DNA from: Clostridiales bacterium UBA6114
GTDB taxonomy: Bacteria > Bacillota > Clostridia > Oscillospirales > Butyricicoccaceae
Length of the DNA stretch: 64,000 nucleotides
Assembly: GCA_002423435.1 (NCBI GenBank)
Contig: DIWE01000009.1
Span: 119,806 to 183,805, forward strand
Reading direction: 5' to 3'
Shown: in pieces, positions 41,822 to 51,090 of the stretch
Layout: each line of letters opens with the position of its first letter
Numbering within the stretch: the first letter of the stretch is position 1
Translations under genes and position numbers: made by a program
The notes under the pieces: generated by a model
Databases searched by the model: none
What the model saw: only the letters and a program-made list of their open reading frames with translations
Told to the model about the DNA's origin: nothing

Positions 41822-43495
41822 ATGCGAAGCTCAAAAATTCTGCAGGGACCGGAAAACGGATTCAACCGCTCGCTGTACAAATCCATGGGGTTTTCCGATG
41901 AGGAGGTGCGCCGGCCGGTCATAGGCGTCGCAAACTCGTGGAACAACATCGTCCCCGGCCACTTCAATCTCAATCAGGTGTCCGAGCATGTAAAAAACGG
42001 AATTTACCGGGCAGGGGGTACGCCGGTTGAGTTCGGCGTCATCGCCGCCTGCGACGGGATCGCCCAGGGACATGTGGGAATGCACTACATACTTCCGACC
42101 CGGGATATCATCGCGCACTCCATCGAACTGATGGCCGAGGCGCACCAGCTCGACGGCATTGTTCTTCTCGGGTCCTGCGACAAAATTGTTCCCGGGATGC
42201 TGATGGCGGCCGCAAGGCTCAACATCCCGGCCATATTCCTGCCGGGAGGGCCGATGGAGGGCGGCGCCGTGTTTGACGGAAGGAAATCCGATCTGACCTC
42301 GATTTCCGAAGCATACGGCATGCTCAGCGCCGGGAGGATCACGAAGGACGAATATGCGGCGCTGGAGGACCTCGCATGTCCATCCTGCGGCTCCTGCTCT
42401 TTTTTCGGGACGGCCAATACGATGTGCGTTCTGGCGGAAGCGCTTGGCATGACCATCCCCGGCGGCGCGCTGATCCCGGCAACAAGCGCCGACCGCATGA
42501 GATCGGCGTTTGAAACCGGCATAAAAATTGTCGAGCTGGTAGAAAAGGACATCAAATCCAGGGATATTATTACCGCCGAGGCCATGGAAAACGCGATCCG
42601 CGTATGTATGTCGACCAGCGGCTCCACCAATGCCGTTTTGCATCTGACGGCCATTGCGTACGAGGCCGAGCTTACCATCGGCATCCTGGAAAAATTCGAT
42701 GAACTGAGCCGCAATACGCCGCAGATCGTAAAAGTCAATCCCGCTTCCAAATACAACATGGAAGACTTCTGGAAGGCCGGCGGCGTCCCGCGGGTCATGG
42801 AGCGCATCGCCCCCCTTCTGCATCTGGACTGCATGACCGTAACGGCTGCAAGCGTGGGCGACAATCTGAAACGCTACAAATACAAATTCCCGTCAAACGA
42901 AGACGTTATAAAAACCATGGAACAGCCCTTCGGCTATATGGGCGGGGTCGCCGTTTTAAGGGGCAATCTTGCGCCCGACACCGGTATCACCAAACCCGGG
43001 GCGTTCGATAAAAGCCTTTACCATTTTATCGGCGAGGCCATCGTTTTCGACAGCGAGGAGGACGCTGAGCACGCGATCCTTGGCGGGCAGGTCAAAGACG
43101 GCCATGTGGTGGTCATACGTTACGAAGGGCCCAAGGGAGGCCCGGGTATGCGCGAGATGTATAAAGCGATGAAATACCTCTACGGCAGGGGGCTTGGAAA
43201 AACCACCGCGCTCATCACGGACGGACGCTTTTCCGGTACGAACAACGGCTGCTTTGTCGGCCACATATCCCCCGAGGCGGCGGAGGGCGGCCCGATCGCC
43301 ATCGTCCGAAACGGCGATCGGATCGAAATTGATGTGGACAACAGAAGCATTTCTCTTCTGGTGCCGGATGAGGAAATCAAGGAAAGGCTTGCAAAATGGA
43401 AAAAACCGGAGCCCAAGTTCCAAAAAGGATATCTGAGGCTCTACTCAAAGCTGGCTTCGTCGGGTGCCGAAGGCGCCGTTATCAAATATGAATAA
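41822..43495 (+). CDS. ilvD: Dihydroxy-acid dehydratase (IlvD/Edd family), probably catabolic
   Basis: About 557-aa Fe-S dehydratase converting a 2,3-dihydroxy acid to a 2-keto acid. Start at 41822 (MRSSKILQGPE) with AAGGGG 9 nt upstream; the ATG at 41816 is too close. Family motifs: ANSWNNIVPGH, ACDGIAQGHVGMHY, LLGSCDKIVPGMLMAA, CPSCGSCSFFGTANTM and the late TDGRFSGTNNGCFVGH. Classical IlvD makes branched-chain keto acids, but here it is first in an operon with an SDR, GntP-type permease, acetaldehyde dehydrogenase and hydroxy-oxovalerate aldolase and no ilv genes. A sugar-acid dehydratase role is therefore favoured, giving a 2-keto-3-deoxy acid for the aldolase. Confidence 0.85.
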   Translation: MRSSKILQGPENGFNRSLYKSMGFSDEEVRRPVIGVANSWNNIVPGHFNLNQVSEHVKNGIYRAGGTPVEFGVIAACDGIAQGHVGMHYILPTRDIIAHSIELMAEAHQLDGIVLLGSCDKIVPGMLMAAARLNIPAIFLPGGPMEGGAVFDGRKSDLTSISEAYGMLSAGRITKDEYAALEDLACPSCGSCSFFGTANTMCVLAEALGMTIPGGALIPATSADRMRSAFETGIKIVELVEKDIKSRDIITAEAMENAIRVCMSTSGSTNAVLHLTAIAYEAELTIGILEKFDELSRNTPQIVKVNPASKYNMEDFWKAGGVPRVMERIAPLLHLDCMTVTAASVGDNLKRYKYKFPSNEDVIKTMEQPFGYMGGVAVLRGNLAPDTGITKPGAFDKSLYHFIGEAIVFDSEEDAEHAILGGQVKDGHVVVIRYEGPKGGPGMREMYKAMKYLYGRGLGKTTALITDGRFSGTNNGCFVGHISPEAAEGGPIAIVRNGDRIEIDVDNRSISLLVPDEEIKERLAKWKKPEPKFQKGYLRLYSKLASSGAEGAVIKYE

Positions 43496-43515
43496 AGCGC
43501 AAGGGGGGATTTAAG

Positions 43516-44289
43516 ATGGATGTGAGATTGGATCAGAAGGTAACGGTTGTCACAGGTGCCACAAAGGGCATCGGCCTGTCCATCGCGCGGGTGTTCGGCT
43601 TAGAGGGGTCAAAGATTGCAATTTGCGGCAGAAATGAGCAGTCTTTGCATAAAGCACTGGAAAAGCTGAAATCAGAGGGCGTCGAAGCGGTCGGCATGGC
43701 CGTGGATGCGTCAGACGAAGCGCAGCTTGGGTCCTTTGCCGATTTCGTGGAACGGCAGTTCGGGGGTATTGATATCTGGATCAATAACGCGGGTATTTAT
43801 CCGCAGGCCAAAATTACCGAAATGTCCGTCGGCCAGTGGGACGAAGTCTTTGATGTCAATGTGCGGTCGGTTTTCATCGGCTCAAGAATTGCGAAAGAAA
43901 AGCTGCATAAGCGCGGCGGCGGCGTTTTATTCAATGCTTCTTCCTTTGCCGCGGTCATGCCTTCTGTCACAAGCGGGGCTTATGCGGCGACAAAATCGGC
44001 AATTTACAGTATGACCAAAACGCTTGCATCAGAGCTTGCCCCTTTTAACATCAGGGTCATCGGCTATATCCCCGGTGTGATTGAAACGGACATGACGCGC
44101 CCCATCATCGAAAAAAGCGGCCAAGGACTTTATTCCCAGCTGGCCCTCCACGATATCGGGCGCGCCGAGGACGTCGCCTATCCGCTTTTGTTCCTCGCCT
44201 CGGATTACGCGTCCTATATCACAGGAACCTTTATTGAAATTTCCGGCGGAAAATTTTGCGTGCAGAATCCTCTTCAAGCCTGGAGCTGA
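43516..44289 (+). CDS. SDR-family oxidoreductase of the ilvD operon
   Basis: 257 aa. TGATKGIGLSIA cofactor site, NNAG at about 90-93, NASSFA with the catalytic Ser, YAATKSA at about 156-162, and a C-terminal GTFIEISGGKF. AAGGGGGGATTTAAG precedes the ATG, 20 bp after ilvD. Probably oxidises a deoxy-sugar or its lactol/alcohol to feed the dehydratase, or epimerises by oxidation and reduction; the sequence does not say which. Confidence 0.82.
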   Translation: MDVRLDQKVTVVTGATKGIGLSIARVFGLEGSKIAICGRNEQSLHKALEKLKSEGVEAVGMAVDASDEAQLGSFADFVERQFGGIDIWINNAGIYPQAKITEMSVGQWDEVFDVNVRSVFIGSRIAKEKLHKRGGGVLFNASSFAAVMPSVTSGAYAATKSAIYSMTKTLASELAPFNIRVIGYIPGVIETDMTRPIIEKSGQGLYSQLALHDIGRAEDVAYPLLFLASDYASYITGTFIEISGGKFCVQNPLQAWS

Positions 44290-44378
44290 CCCCGATACCT
44301 CGGTTGGCAGCCAAAAAACAGCTTCCCGGTTCCCAATAATGAAAACGGCACCCATCATGAATAAAAGGAGAAATATTT

Positions 44379-45794
44379 ATGTCTGCTGGTGTATTTTTGA
44401 TCGTTTTGGTTGGGGCAATTCTTGCTTTGATGTTTTTGATTATCAAGTGCAACCTTCATCCGGTATTCTCGCTGTTGGCCGTTGCCTTCGTAACGGGCCT
44501 GGTTCTGGGCTTCGATTCTCTCGGAACCATCGCGATGATCAACGACGGCTTCGGAGGGACGCTGAAGGGCATAGGCATTCCCATTATTTTCGGCGCCGTC
44601 CTGGCAATGGGCATTCAGGATACCGGCGCGGCAAAATCCATCGCAAACTTTTTTATCAGGCTCTTCCGGGGCAAAAACCTTGAGCTTGCCCCCTCGCTGA
44701 CCGCATACATTGTTTCCATCCCGGTGTTCGGCGACATCACAATGGTTCTGACCTCGAACATCGCCTCGGTGCTTTCCAAAAGAAGGGGCGTTTCCATGTC
44801 CACAATGGCGACCTTCACCGGTCTCGGCCTTTTCCTGACTCATGCCGTCGTCCCGCCGACGCCGGGAATCCTCGCGATCGCACTCCTCCTGGGCGCCGAT
44901 CTCGGCCTGACAATCCTTTGGGGGATCATCACTACTTTCATCGCGTTTATGCTGACCTGGCTTTTACTGAAAAAATGGACCGAAAAAGAAATGATCGAGC
45001 CCAATCCGGAGGTCGTTAAAAACGTTGTGCCGTCCAAATCCGGCGCGGTGGATGACCTTTTGATCAAGGATCAGGCCCTCCCCGGCGCATTCGCCTCGTT
45101 TATGACGATCGCCATCCCGGTTATCATGATCACCGCATCCTCCTTCGTTAATATGGTTACCCCGGAAGGGCATATTCTCAGGCAGATCTTCTCGATTTTC
45201 GGCGACAAGGTGGTAGCGCTCGGCTCCGGCGTGATTTATACCATGCTTCTTGGCCTTACATACAAAAAACAGGTCGTGGACAGCAACGAGCAGGTCACCG
45301 GCAAGAAAATGCCCGAAATCAAGGACGTCCTGCTCAACAGCTGGGTCGCGCGCGGTCTTGCAGTCGCCCTGTCCGCCCTGCTCATCACCGCCGCGGGCGG
45401 CGCGTTCAGCAGCGTCATCAAATCCGCTCCCGCAATCGAGGAACTGAGCGCGCTGATCACAGGCTCGTCCTTCCCCGGCATACTGATTCCGTTTCTCATC
45501 GGCGTGATCATGATGACTGCGGTCGGGTCGATGACCACAGCGGGCATGACCGCTTCCGGCATCGTGCTCCCCATGCTGCCGGCGCTGGGTATTTCCCCTC
45601 TCGCCGCGACGCTTGCCGTCGGTGCCGGAACGCTGATGATCAACCATGTCAACAACAGCGGCTTCTGGGTGATGAGCCAGTTCTTCCACCTGGATACCAG
45701 GCAGGGCCTCAAATACGTCACTTTGCCCTGCGCTGTGGCCGCAATTTTGTTGATCATCATGCTGATACCCTTATCCGCCGCCTCTTTGATCTGA
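44379..45794 (+). CDS. GntP-family gluconate/sugar-acid permease
   Basis: 471-aa membrane transporter with about 12-14 segments. GntP/CitM-type features: LGIPIIFGAVLAMGIQDTGAAKSIANFFIRLF, PVFGDITMVLTSNIASVLSKR, THAVVPPTPGILAIALLLGADLGL and a C-terminal VGAGTLMINHVNNSGFWV, which is a hallmark of the family. Imports gluconate-like or hydroxy acids with protons. AAAAGGAGAAATATTT precedes the ATG. It lies in the ilvD operon and probably supplies the acid used by the dehydratase. Confidence 0.88.
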   Translation: MSAGVFLIVLVGAILALMFLIIKCNLHPVFSLLAVAFVTGLVLGFDSLGTIAMINDGFGGTLKGIGIPIIFGAVLAMGIQDTGAAKSIANFFIRLFRGKNLELAPSLTAYIVSIPVFGDITMVLTSNIASVLSKRRGVSMSTMATFTGLGLFLTHAVVPPTPGILAIALLLGADLGLTILWGIITTFIAFMLTWLLLKKWTEKEMIEPNPEVVKNVVPSKSGAVDDLLIKDQALPGAFASFMTIAIPVIMITASSFVNMVTPEGHILRQIFSIFGDKVVALGSGVIYTMLLGLTYKKQVVDSNEQVTGKKMPEIKDVLLNSWVARGLAVALSALLITAAGGAFSSVIKSAPAIEELSALITGSSFPGILIPFLIGVIMMTAVGSMTTAGMTASGIVLPMLPALGISPLAATLAVGAGTLMINHVNNSGFWVMSQFFHLDTRQGLKYVTLPCAVAAILLIIMLIPLSAASLI

Positions 45795-46108
45795 TCCTGC
45801 CGGACCGGAGGACCCGGACGCAGTACTAGGCTAAATATATTCCGGCGCTTTCCAAACTGAAAGCTTTGCGTACATATGCGGTCAGGCAGGGCGCCGAATC
45901 CGGTTTTCGGCTCCTGCCTGGCCATATCCGTATCGGTCCCGATGCGGCTGTCCGGCCGAGAAGTATAACTTTTGGGCTCCGGCAAAAGAGGGGATATTTT
46001 TCATGGCGCCTTAAAAATACACAAAACAGCGCGGGTATTCCCCGTGACGCGGCGCAGCTGCCGGCGCTGTTTGATGATACATCATTATAGTTAATGGAGG
46101 AACAGAGC
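45795..46108. other. Gap inside the ilvD operon without a gene
   Basis: 314 bp with no supported coding frame. It holds a hairpin near 45884-45928 (GGCAGGGCGCCGA with an opposing CGGCTCCTGCC) and a short dyad TGATGATACATCA near 46073. These may partly separate expression of the transporter and aldolase halves. Confidence 0.4.
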
Positions 46109-46984
46109 TTGGAAAAAGTTAAGGTAGGCATAATCGGCCCCGGCAATATCGGTCAGGACCTGATGGTTAAAATAGGCAGAAGCAGATATATGCAGCTTGC
46201 GTGCGTGGTAAACATCGTGGAATCGCCCGGTCTTGAAAAGGCGAGGGCTCTCGGTGTGGACGCCTCGGCCGGGGGCGTCGACTATCTCGTGGAGCGGCAT
46301 GCGCAGGATATTAGAATCGTCTTTGAATGCACATCGGCCGCGGCGCACCTCTTAAACGCCCCGAAGCTCGCAGCCGCCGGCATGTTCGCGGTGGACCTGA
46401 CACCTGCCGCGGTCGGGCCTTACTGCGTCCCCGCCGTAAACCTAAACGATGAGCTATTGAAGCTTTCGGATGTCAATTTGGTTACCTGCGCCGGGCAGGC
46501 GACCGTCCCGATCGTGCATGCCATCAACGAGGTGGCCGACGTTTCCTATGCCGAGGTCGTTTCCTCGATCAGCAGCAAAAGCGCCGGCCCCGGCACGCGG
46601 GCAAACATCGACGAATTCACCATCACAACAAGAAAGGCGCTTGAGCGGCTCGGCGGGGCCGACAAGGCCAAGGTTATCATCGTGCTCAACCCAGCCGAAC
46701 CGCCCATCTTTATGCGCAATACGATTTACACCAGGGTAAAGAAAGCTGATCTGGAAAAAATCAGGCAGGCGGTATTTGACCGGCTGGAGACCGTTAAAAA
46801 ATATGTCCCCGGATACCGTTTTCTGCTGGAGCCGATTATGCATGACGATATCGTGACCGTCATGGTGGAGGTCGAAGGGCTCGGTGACTTTCTGCCCGTC
46901 TATTCGGGCAATCTGGACATCATCAATGCAGCCGCGGTCCACATCGGGGAAAGCAAGGCCAAACAGATTTTGGGGGTAAAGTAA
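46109..46984 (+). CDS. mhpF: Acetaldehyde dehydrogenase (acetylating), MhpF/DmpF type
   Basis: 291 aa. Converts acetaldehyde plus CoA and NAD to acetyl-CoA, in complex with the aldolase encoded next. Start is TTG at 46109: GGAGGA is 7 nt upstream, while the ATG at 46094 contains that site. Rossmann motif VGIIGPGNIGQDL, nucleophile Cys in VTCAGQATVPIVHAI, and SSISSKSAGPGTRANIDEFT. Length fits the 290-315 aa family. The stop is followed at once by the aldolase ATG, as in meta-cleavage operons. Confidence 0.93.
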   Translation: MEKVKVGIIGPGNIGQDLMVKIGRSRYMQLACVVNIVESPGLEKARALGVDASAGGVDYLVERHAQDIRIVFECTSAAAHLLNAPKLAAAGMFAVDLTPAAVGPYCVPAVNLNDELLKLSDVNLVTCAGQATVPIVHAINEVADVSYAEVVSSISSKSAGPGTRANIDEFTITTRKALERLGGADKAKVIIVLNPAEPPIFMRNTIYTRVKKADLEKIRQAVFDRLETVKKYVPGYRFLLEPIMHDDIVTVMVEVEGLGDFLPVYSGNLDIINAAAVHIGESKAKQILGVK

Positions 46985-47992
46985 ATGAGCGTGATCAATG
47001 TTGTGGACACCACCATGAGGGACGGAAGCCATACCGTCTCCCACCAGTATTCCCTTGACGATGTAAGAGCGCTGTCAAAGGCGCTGGACGACACCGGCAT
47101 CTCCATGATAGAGGTCGGGCACGGCGACGGATTGACCGGCTCCACCATCAATTACGGTTTTTCTAAATATTCCGATTTTGAACTGGTGGAAGCGGCGGCC
47201 CAGGCCGTAAAAAACGCGAAGCTGGCCGTCCTTCTGATCCCGGGCATCGGCACCGTGGAGGACTTAAGGCATGTCAAAAAGGCGGGCGCGAAAGCTGTCC
47301 GCGTGGCGACGCATGTCACCGAAGCCGATATTTCGGCGCAGCATATCCATGCCGCAAAGGAAATGGGATTTTTCACGGTGGGGTTTTTGATGATGGCGCA
47401 TATGGCCGATGTGGGAAGAATCGTTGAGGAAGCGAAAAAGATGGAATCCTACGGCGCCGACGTGGTATACTGCACCGACTCGGCGGGCGCCATGCTTCCC
47501 AAGGACGTGAAGGAAAAAATCGGGGCATTGCGAGAAAGCTTGGGCATTCCTCTTGGATTTCACGCCCACAACAATCTCGGTGTGGCCATTGGAAACTGCA
47601 TCGCCGCATTGGAAGCCGGCGCTACCTACCTCGACTGCTCGCTGCTGGCCATGGGCGCGGGCGCCGGGAATACCGGAACCGAAATGCTGATCGCCGTGCT
47701 GGATAAATTGGATTACCGCCACAGCTGCAGCCTTTATAAAGCGATGGACGCGGGCAAAGAGCTTGCCCGCATCGCAAAGGAACACGGCGTGCAGATCGGC
47801 GATACGCACGATTCGATGATGCTCGGCTATGCGGGCGTTTACTCCAGCTTCATGCTGCACGCGAAAAGGGCGGCCGCGCGCTTCGGGGTGGATTACCGGG
47901 ATATCATTGTGGAAGCGGGCAGGAAAAAAGCGGTTGGCGGACAGGAGGACTGGATCGTTGAAATCGCAAGCAATCTGGCAAACGCAAAATAA
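46985..47992 (+). CDS. mhpE: 4-hydroxy-2-oxovalerate aldolase, MhpE/DmpG type
   Basis: 335-aa class II DRE-TIM aldolase that splits 4-hydroxy-2-oxopentanoate to pyruvate and acetaldehyde and passes the aldehyde to the dehydrogenase. DTTMRDGSH at the start and HAHNNLGVAIGN (metal ligands) near residue 195 are visible; the C-terminal communication domain follows. It directly abuts mhpF with GGGGGTAAAG upstream. No aromatic ring-cleavage genes are near, so the substrate most likely comes from the IlvD-type dehydratase. Confidence 0.93.
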   Translation: MSVINVVDTTMRDGSHTVSHQYSLDDVRALSKALDDTGISMIEVGHGDGLTGSTINYGFSKYSDFELVEAAAQAVKNAKLAVLLIPGIGTVEDLRHVKKAGAKAVRVATHVTEADISAQHIHAAKEMGFFTVGFLMMAHMADVGRIVEEAKKMESYGADVVYCTDSAGAMLPKDVKEKIGALRESLGIPLGFHAHNNLGVAIGNCIAALEAGATYLDCSLLAMGAGAGNTGTEMLIAVLDKLDYRHSCSLYKAMDAGKELARIAKEHGVQIGDTHDSMMLGYAGVYSSFMLHAKRAAARFGVDYRDIIVEAGRKKAVGGQEDWIVEIASNLANAK

Positions 47993-48033
47993 GGCCGGAC
48001 GCGATCATCGCGATAATGACCGAGGTCTACGTA

Positions 48034-48145
48034 AAGGAGGCGTCGCGAAATGTATGGATATGCGTTTCGCGACGCCTCCTTCGTATTGCGCATGTTTGGC
48101 TGCGGCGGATAATTAAACGCAAAAGGGGGCCTCGAGGCCCCCTTT
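48034..48145. terminator. Two hairpins ending the mhpE operon
   Basis: First, a perfect 17-bp stem (48034-48050 with 48065-48081, 14-nt loop). Second, AAAGGGGGCCTC/GAGGCCCCCTTT (48122-48145). The second is the more terminator-like and may also serve the convergent nfnB. Confidence 0.7.
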
Positions 48146-48253
48146 CACACTACTCCCCGCACCCTGCGGGCACCAGCCACAGCAAATGCTTTCCATTACT
48201 GCATTTTGCGGCAACCTTATATTTTGACGAATAAGATCCTGCTAAAATACTTT

Positions 48254-49648
48254 TTATTTTTCCCCTTGAATCGCCTTGTCGATCGCCTCGGCCGCGTTCT
48301 TGCCTGCGCCCATCGCAAGGATCACGGTCGCCGCTCCGGTCACCGCGTCGCCGCCCGCGTAAACGCGGTCCTTCGACGTCTTTCCGGTTTCCTCGGAGGC
48401 GACGATGCAGCCGTGCCTGTTTGTCTCAAGGCCCTTTGTCGTATCCTTGATAATCGGATTGGGAGACGTGCCGATCGCCATGACGACCGCGTCGACATCG
48501 AGCACAAAATTACTGCCCTGGACCGGGACCGGGCGGCGCCTGCCCGACGCATCGGGCTCGCCGAGCTCCATTCTGATGCATTCGATGCCTTTTACCCAGC
48601 CTTCCGGGGTCCCGAGGATCTTGACCGGATTGCAAAGGAGATGAAATTCGATCCCCTCTTCCTTCGCATGGTGGATCTCCTCGACCCTTGCCGGCATCTC
48701 CTCCTCGCTTCTACGGTAGACAATGTAGACCTCCGCTCCAAGACGCTTTGCCGTCCTCGCGGAGTCCATCGCGACGTTTCCGCCGCCGACGACCGCGACC
48801 TTTTTCGCATCATAGATCGGCGTGTCGTAATCCGGATCAAACGCTTTCATCAGATTGTTTCTCGTCAGGTATTCGTTGGCCGAAAAAACGCCGTTTAGGT
48901 TTTCCCCCTCGATGTTCATGAAGGAGGGCAGCCCGGCGCCCGTCCCGACAAAGACGGCTTCAAAGCCCTCTTCCAGAAGCTCGTCGATCTGGACCGATCT
49001 GCCGACGACCGAGTTTAACTCAATTTTAACGCCGGCGTCTACCAGCTTGTCGATCTCCTTTTGCACGATCGCCTTCGGGAGCCTGAATTCCGGGATGCCG
49101 TAGATCAAAACGCCCCCCGCCTTGTGAAAGGCCTCGAACACCGTCACGTCGTAGCCCTTTTTTGCCAGATCCCCGGCGCAGGTCAGCCCGGCGGGGCCGG
49201 CGCCGACGACGGCGACCTTATGTCCGTTTGACGGAGCGGGAGCGATCTTTTCATCGCACCGGCGCATGTAATAGTCTGCGCAAAACCGCTCGAGCCTTCC
49301 GATTCCGACCGGCTCGCCCTTGATTCCCCTGACGCATTTGCCTTCGCACTGCGTCTCCTGCGGGCAGACTCTGCCGCAGACCGCGGGCAGGGAATTGGTT
49401 TCGACGATCTTTAAGTACGCTTCCCTGAAATTTCCCTCCGCCGCAAGCGCCAGAAACTCGGGGATCTGCACGTTTACGGGACATCCCGAAACGCACGGGC
49501 GGTTTTTGCAGCCGAGGCAGCGTTTGGCTTCGCTGACCGCCATTTCCTCCGTGTACCCCAAAGCGACCTCGTTAAAGTTCCGGTTGCGCACCTCCGGCTT
49601 TTGTTCCGGCATAGGTGTCTTTTTCGGCGTCATATTCCTCTCAGCCAC
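48254..49648 (-). CDS. nfnB: NfnB: large subunit of electron-bifurcating NADH-dependent ferredoxin:NADP+ oxidoreductase (GltD-like)
   Basis: 464 aa, homologous to the glutamate synthase small subunit. N-terminal cysteine clusters (AKRCLGCKNRPCVSGCPVN and CGRVCPQETQCEGKCV) bind two [4Fe-4S]; then FAD domain (VAVVGAGPAGLTCAGDLAKKG) and NAD(P) domain (VAVVGGGNVAMDSARTAKRLG). Paired with NfnA, whose stop it overlaps by 8 bp, so it is NfnB and not GltD. The complex couples NADPH, NAD and ferredoxin pools in the cytosol of fermenting Clostridia. Confidence 0.9.
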   Translation of the reverse strand: MAERNMTPKKTPMPEQKPEVRNRNFNEVALGYTEEMAVSEAKRCLGCKNRPCVSGCPVNVQIPEFLALAAEGNFREAYLKIVETNSLPAVCGRVCPQETQCEGKCVRGIKGEPVGIGRLERFCADYYMRRCDEKIAPAPSNGHKVAVVGAGPAGLTCAGDLAKKGYDVTVFEAFHKAGGVLIYGIPEFRLPKAIVQKEIDKLVDAGVKIELNSVVGRSVQIDELLEEGFEAVFVGTGAGLPSFMNIEGENLNGVFSANEYLTRNNLMKAFDPDYDTPIYDAKKVAVVGGGNVAMDSARTAKRLGAEVYIVYRRSEEEMPARVEEIHHAKEEGIEFHLLCNPVKILGTPEGWVKGIECIRMELGEPDASGRRRPVPVQGSNFVLDVDAVVMAIGTSPNPIIKDTTKGLETNRHGCIVASEETGKTSKDRVYAGGDAVTGAATVILAMGAGKNAAEAIDKAIQGEK

Positions 49649-50486
49649 GGTTTAACCCCTCCAGTCTGCACACATGATTCTCCATCGCCTGGCGTTCTTT
49701 GCCCGCGTACATTCTGGAGCGGCGGATCGCCTCATCAAAATCGACCAGATGCCCGTCAAAATCGGGGCCGTCCACACAGGCAAACTGTGTTTTGCCGTCG
49801 ACCGTCAGCCTGCACCCGCCGCACATGCCCGTTCCGTCGATCATAATGGGATTCATGCTCACAATGGTTTTTACGTTATATTTTTTCGTAAGCTGGCTTA
49901 CGAATTTCATCATAATAAGAGGGCCGATCGCGATGACCGCATCAAACGTTTCCCCCGCCTTTAAGAGCTCCTCAAGCTTTGTCGTGACAAAGCCTTTTTC
50001 CCCGTAGCTTCCGTCGTCGCTCATCATGAAAAGCCTTGTCGACGATGCGCGCATCTCCTTCTCCAGAATCACGAAGCTCTCGCTCCGGAAGCCCGCGATC
50101 ATCGTCACGTCCGCGCCGTTTTCAAAAAGCGCCTTCGCCTGAGGGTAGGCGATCGCGCAGCCGAGCCCGCCGCCGATCACGGCGACCCTTTTAAGCCCCT
50201 CGACATGCGAGGGCTTTCCCAAAGGCCCGACAAAATCCCGGATCGAATCCCCTTCTTTAAGCTCGGACAAGAGCTTCGTAGTTTTTCCCACGATCTGAAA
50301 TATGATGGTAACGGTGCCTTTTTCCCTATCGTATCCCGCAATCGTGAGGGGAATCCTTTCCCCATTTTCGTTGACGCGCAGGATAATGAACTGACCGGGA
50401 AGACATTTTCTTGCAACCACCGGCGCCGCGACTTCCATCAGGACCACGTTTTCCGTCAGCTGCTCTCTTTTTAAGATTTGATACAT
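49641..50486 (-). CDS. nfnA: NfnA: small subunit of NADH-dependent ferredoxin:NADP+ oxidoreductase
   Basis: 281-aa ferredoxin-NADP reductase-like protein. FAD-binding segment PGQFIILRVNENGERIPLTIAG, NAD-binding VAVIGGGLGCAIAYPQAKAL, and a C-terminal [2Fe-2S] cysteine set (GTGMCGGCRLTVDG ... FACVDGPDFDGHLVDF). First gene of the nfnAB operon with GGGGTGAATATGG before its ATG and its own promoter. Also known as SudB/PyrK-like; the fused NfnB partner settles the call. Confidence 0.9.
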   Translation of the reverse strand: MYQILKREQLTENVVLMEVAAPVVARKCLPGQFIILRVNENGERIPLTIAGYDREKGTVTIIFQIVGKTTKLLSELKEGDSIRDFVGPLGKPSHVEGLKRVAVIGGGLGCAIAYPQAKALFENGADVTMIAGFRSESFVILEKEMRASSTRLFMMSDDGSYGEKGFVTTKLEELLKAGETFDAVIAIGPLIMMKFVSQLTKKYNVKTIVSMNPIMIDGTGMCGGCRLTVDGKTQFACVDGPDFDGHLVDFDEAIRRSRMYAGKERQAMENHVCRLEGLNRG

Positions 50487-50505
50487 CCATATTCACCCCG
50501 TTAAT

Positions 50506-50534
50506 ATTTTATCAGACTTTTTCAATTTTGTAAA
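50506..50534 (-). promoter_or_regulatory. Sigma-A promoter of nfnAB
   Basis: TTTACA (50534-50529), 17-nt spacer, TAAAAT (50511-50506) on the minus strand. Confidence 0.6.
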
Positions 50535-50757
50535 CCGGACCGCCACGGACCCCGGCGGCAAATTTATGCTCGAAAGCAAAAAATAAACAGCGCACGCCTT
50601 ATCCGGGGCCTTGCTGTTTCGTCCCCGGATTTAGTCGGCCGCTTATTTCTATTATGGTCTAAAGCATCGTGGGAGGCAAGGAAAATTTAGGGTGGGGGCC
50701 GCTCCGACCAACGATTTTTATATAAGGCGCAGCCGTTAATACAAACAATATGCTGGT

Positions 50758-51000
50758 CTATTTTCGTCTTCTTTTCCGAGGGCACGGCTTTCTTTCATCT
50801 GTTAATCCCAGAATATAATCGGCTGAAACATCATAAAAACTGCACAGCATTTTTAAGTCTTCAATTTTAGGTTCTGCTTCTCCTGTTTCAAGTCTGGAGA
50901 TTTTTCTTTGTGTTGTATTGAATATTTTTGCAAGTGCTTCCTGCGTCAGCTTGGGTTCTCTTTCTTCACGTAGTTCTTTAATAATTTCATACCATTCCAT
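50758..51000 (-). CDS. XRE-family HTH repressor
   Basis: 80 aa from the ATG at 51000 (GGTGATCGT upstream). Single Cro/C1-type helix-turn-helix: LTQEALAKIFNTTQRKISRLETGEAEPKIEDLKMLCSFYDVS split by its recognition helix, then VSADYILGLTDE and a basic tail. Two perfect 17-bp palindromes lie in the gap to the divergent small gene, so it probably represses both itself and that gene. Confidence 0.85.
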   Translation of the reverse strand: MEWYEIIKELREEREPKLTQEALAKIFNTTQRKISRLETGEAEPKIEDLKMLCSFYDVSADYILGLTDERKPCPRKRRRK

Positions 51001-51025
51001 ACGATCACCCATTGTTATCATACCG

Positions 51026-51071
51026 TAGACGATAATCGTCTATTGACTTTTAGACGATTATCGTCTAAAAT
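51026..51071. promoter_or_regulatory. Twin XRE operators over divergent promoters
   Basis: TAGACGATAATCGTCTA (51026-51042) and TAGACGATTATCGTCTA (51051-51067), perfect 8-bp half-sites whose centres are 25 bp apart. The plus promoter TTGACT (51043-51048), 17-nt spacer, TAAAAT (51066-51071) runs between and into them; a minus -10 box TATGAT lies at 51022-51017. Confidence 0.85.
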
Positions 51072-51090
51072 ATTTGTGAGGTGAAGTATT

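Noticed and set aside
41822..43495. Branched-chain amino-acid biosynthesis locus
   Set aside because: The dehydratase is IlvD-like, but no ilvB, ilvC or leu genes follow; the neighbours are a permease, aldolase and acetaldehyde dehydrogenase.
48254..49648. GltD, small subunit of glutamate synthase
   Set aside because: No gltB large subunit nearby; it overlaps an NfnA-type gene, which fits the NfnAB complex instead.
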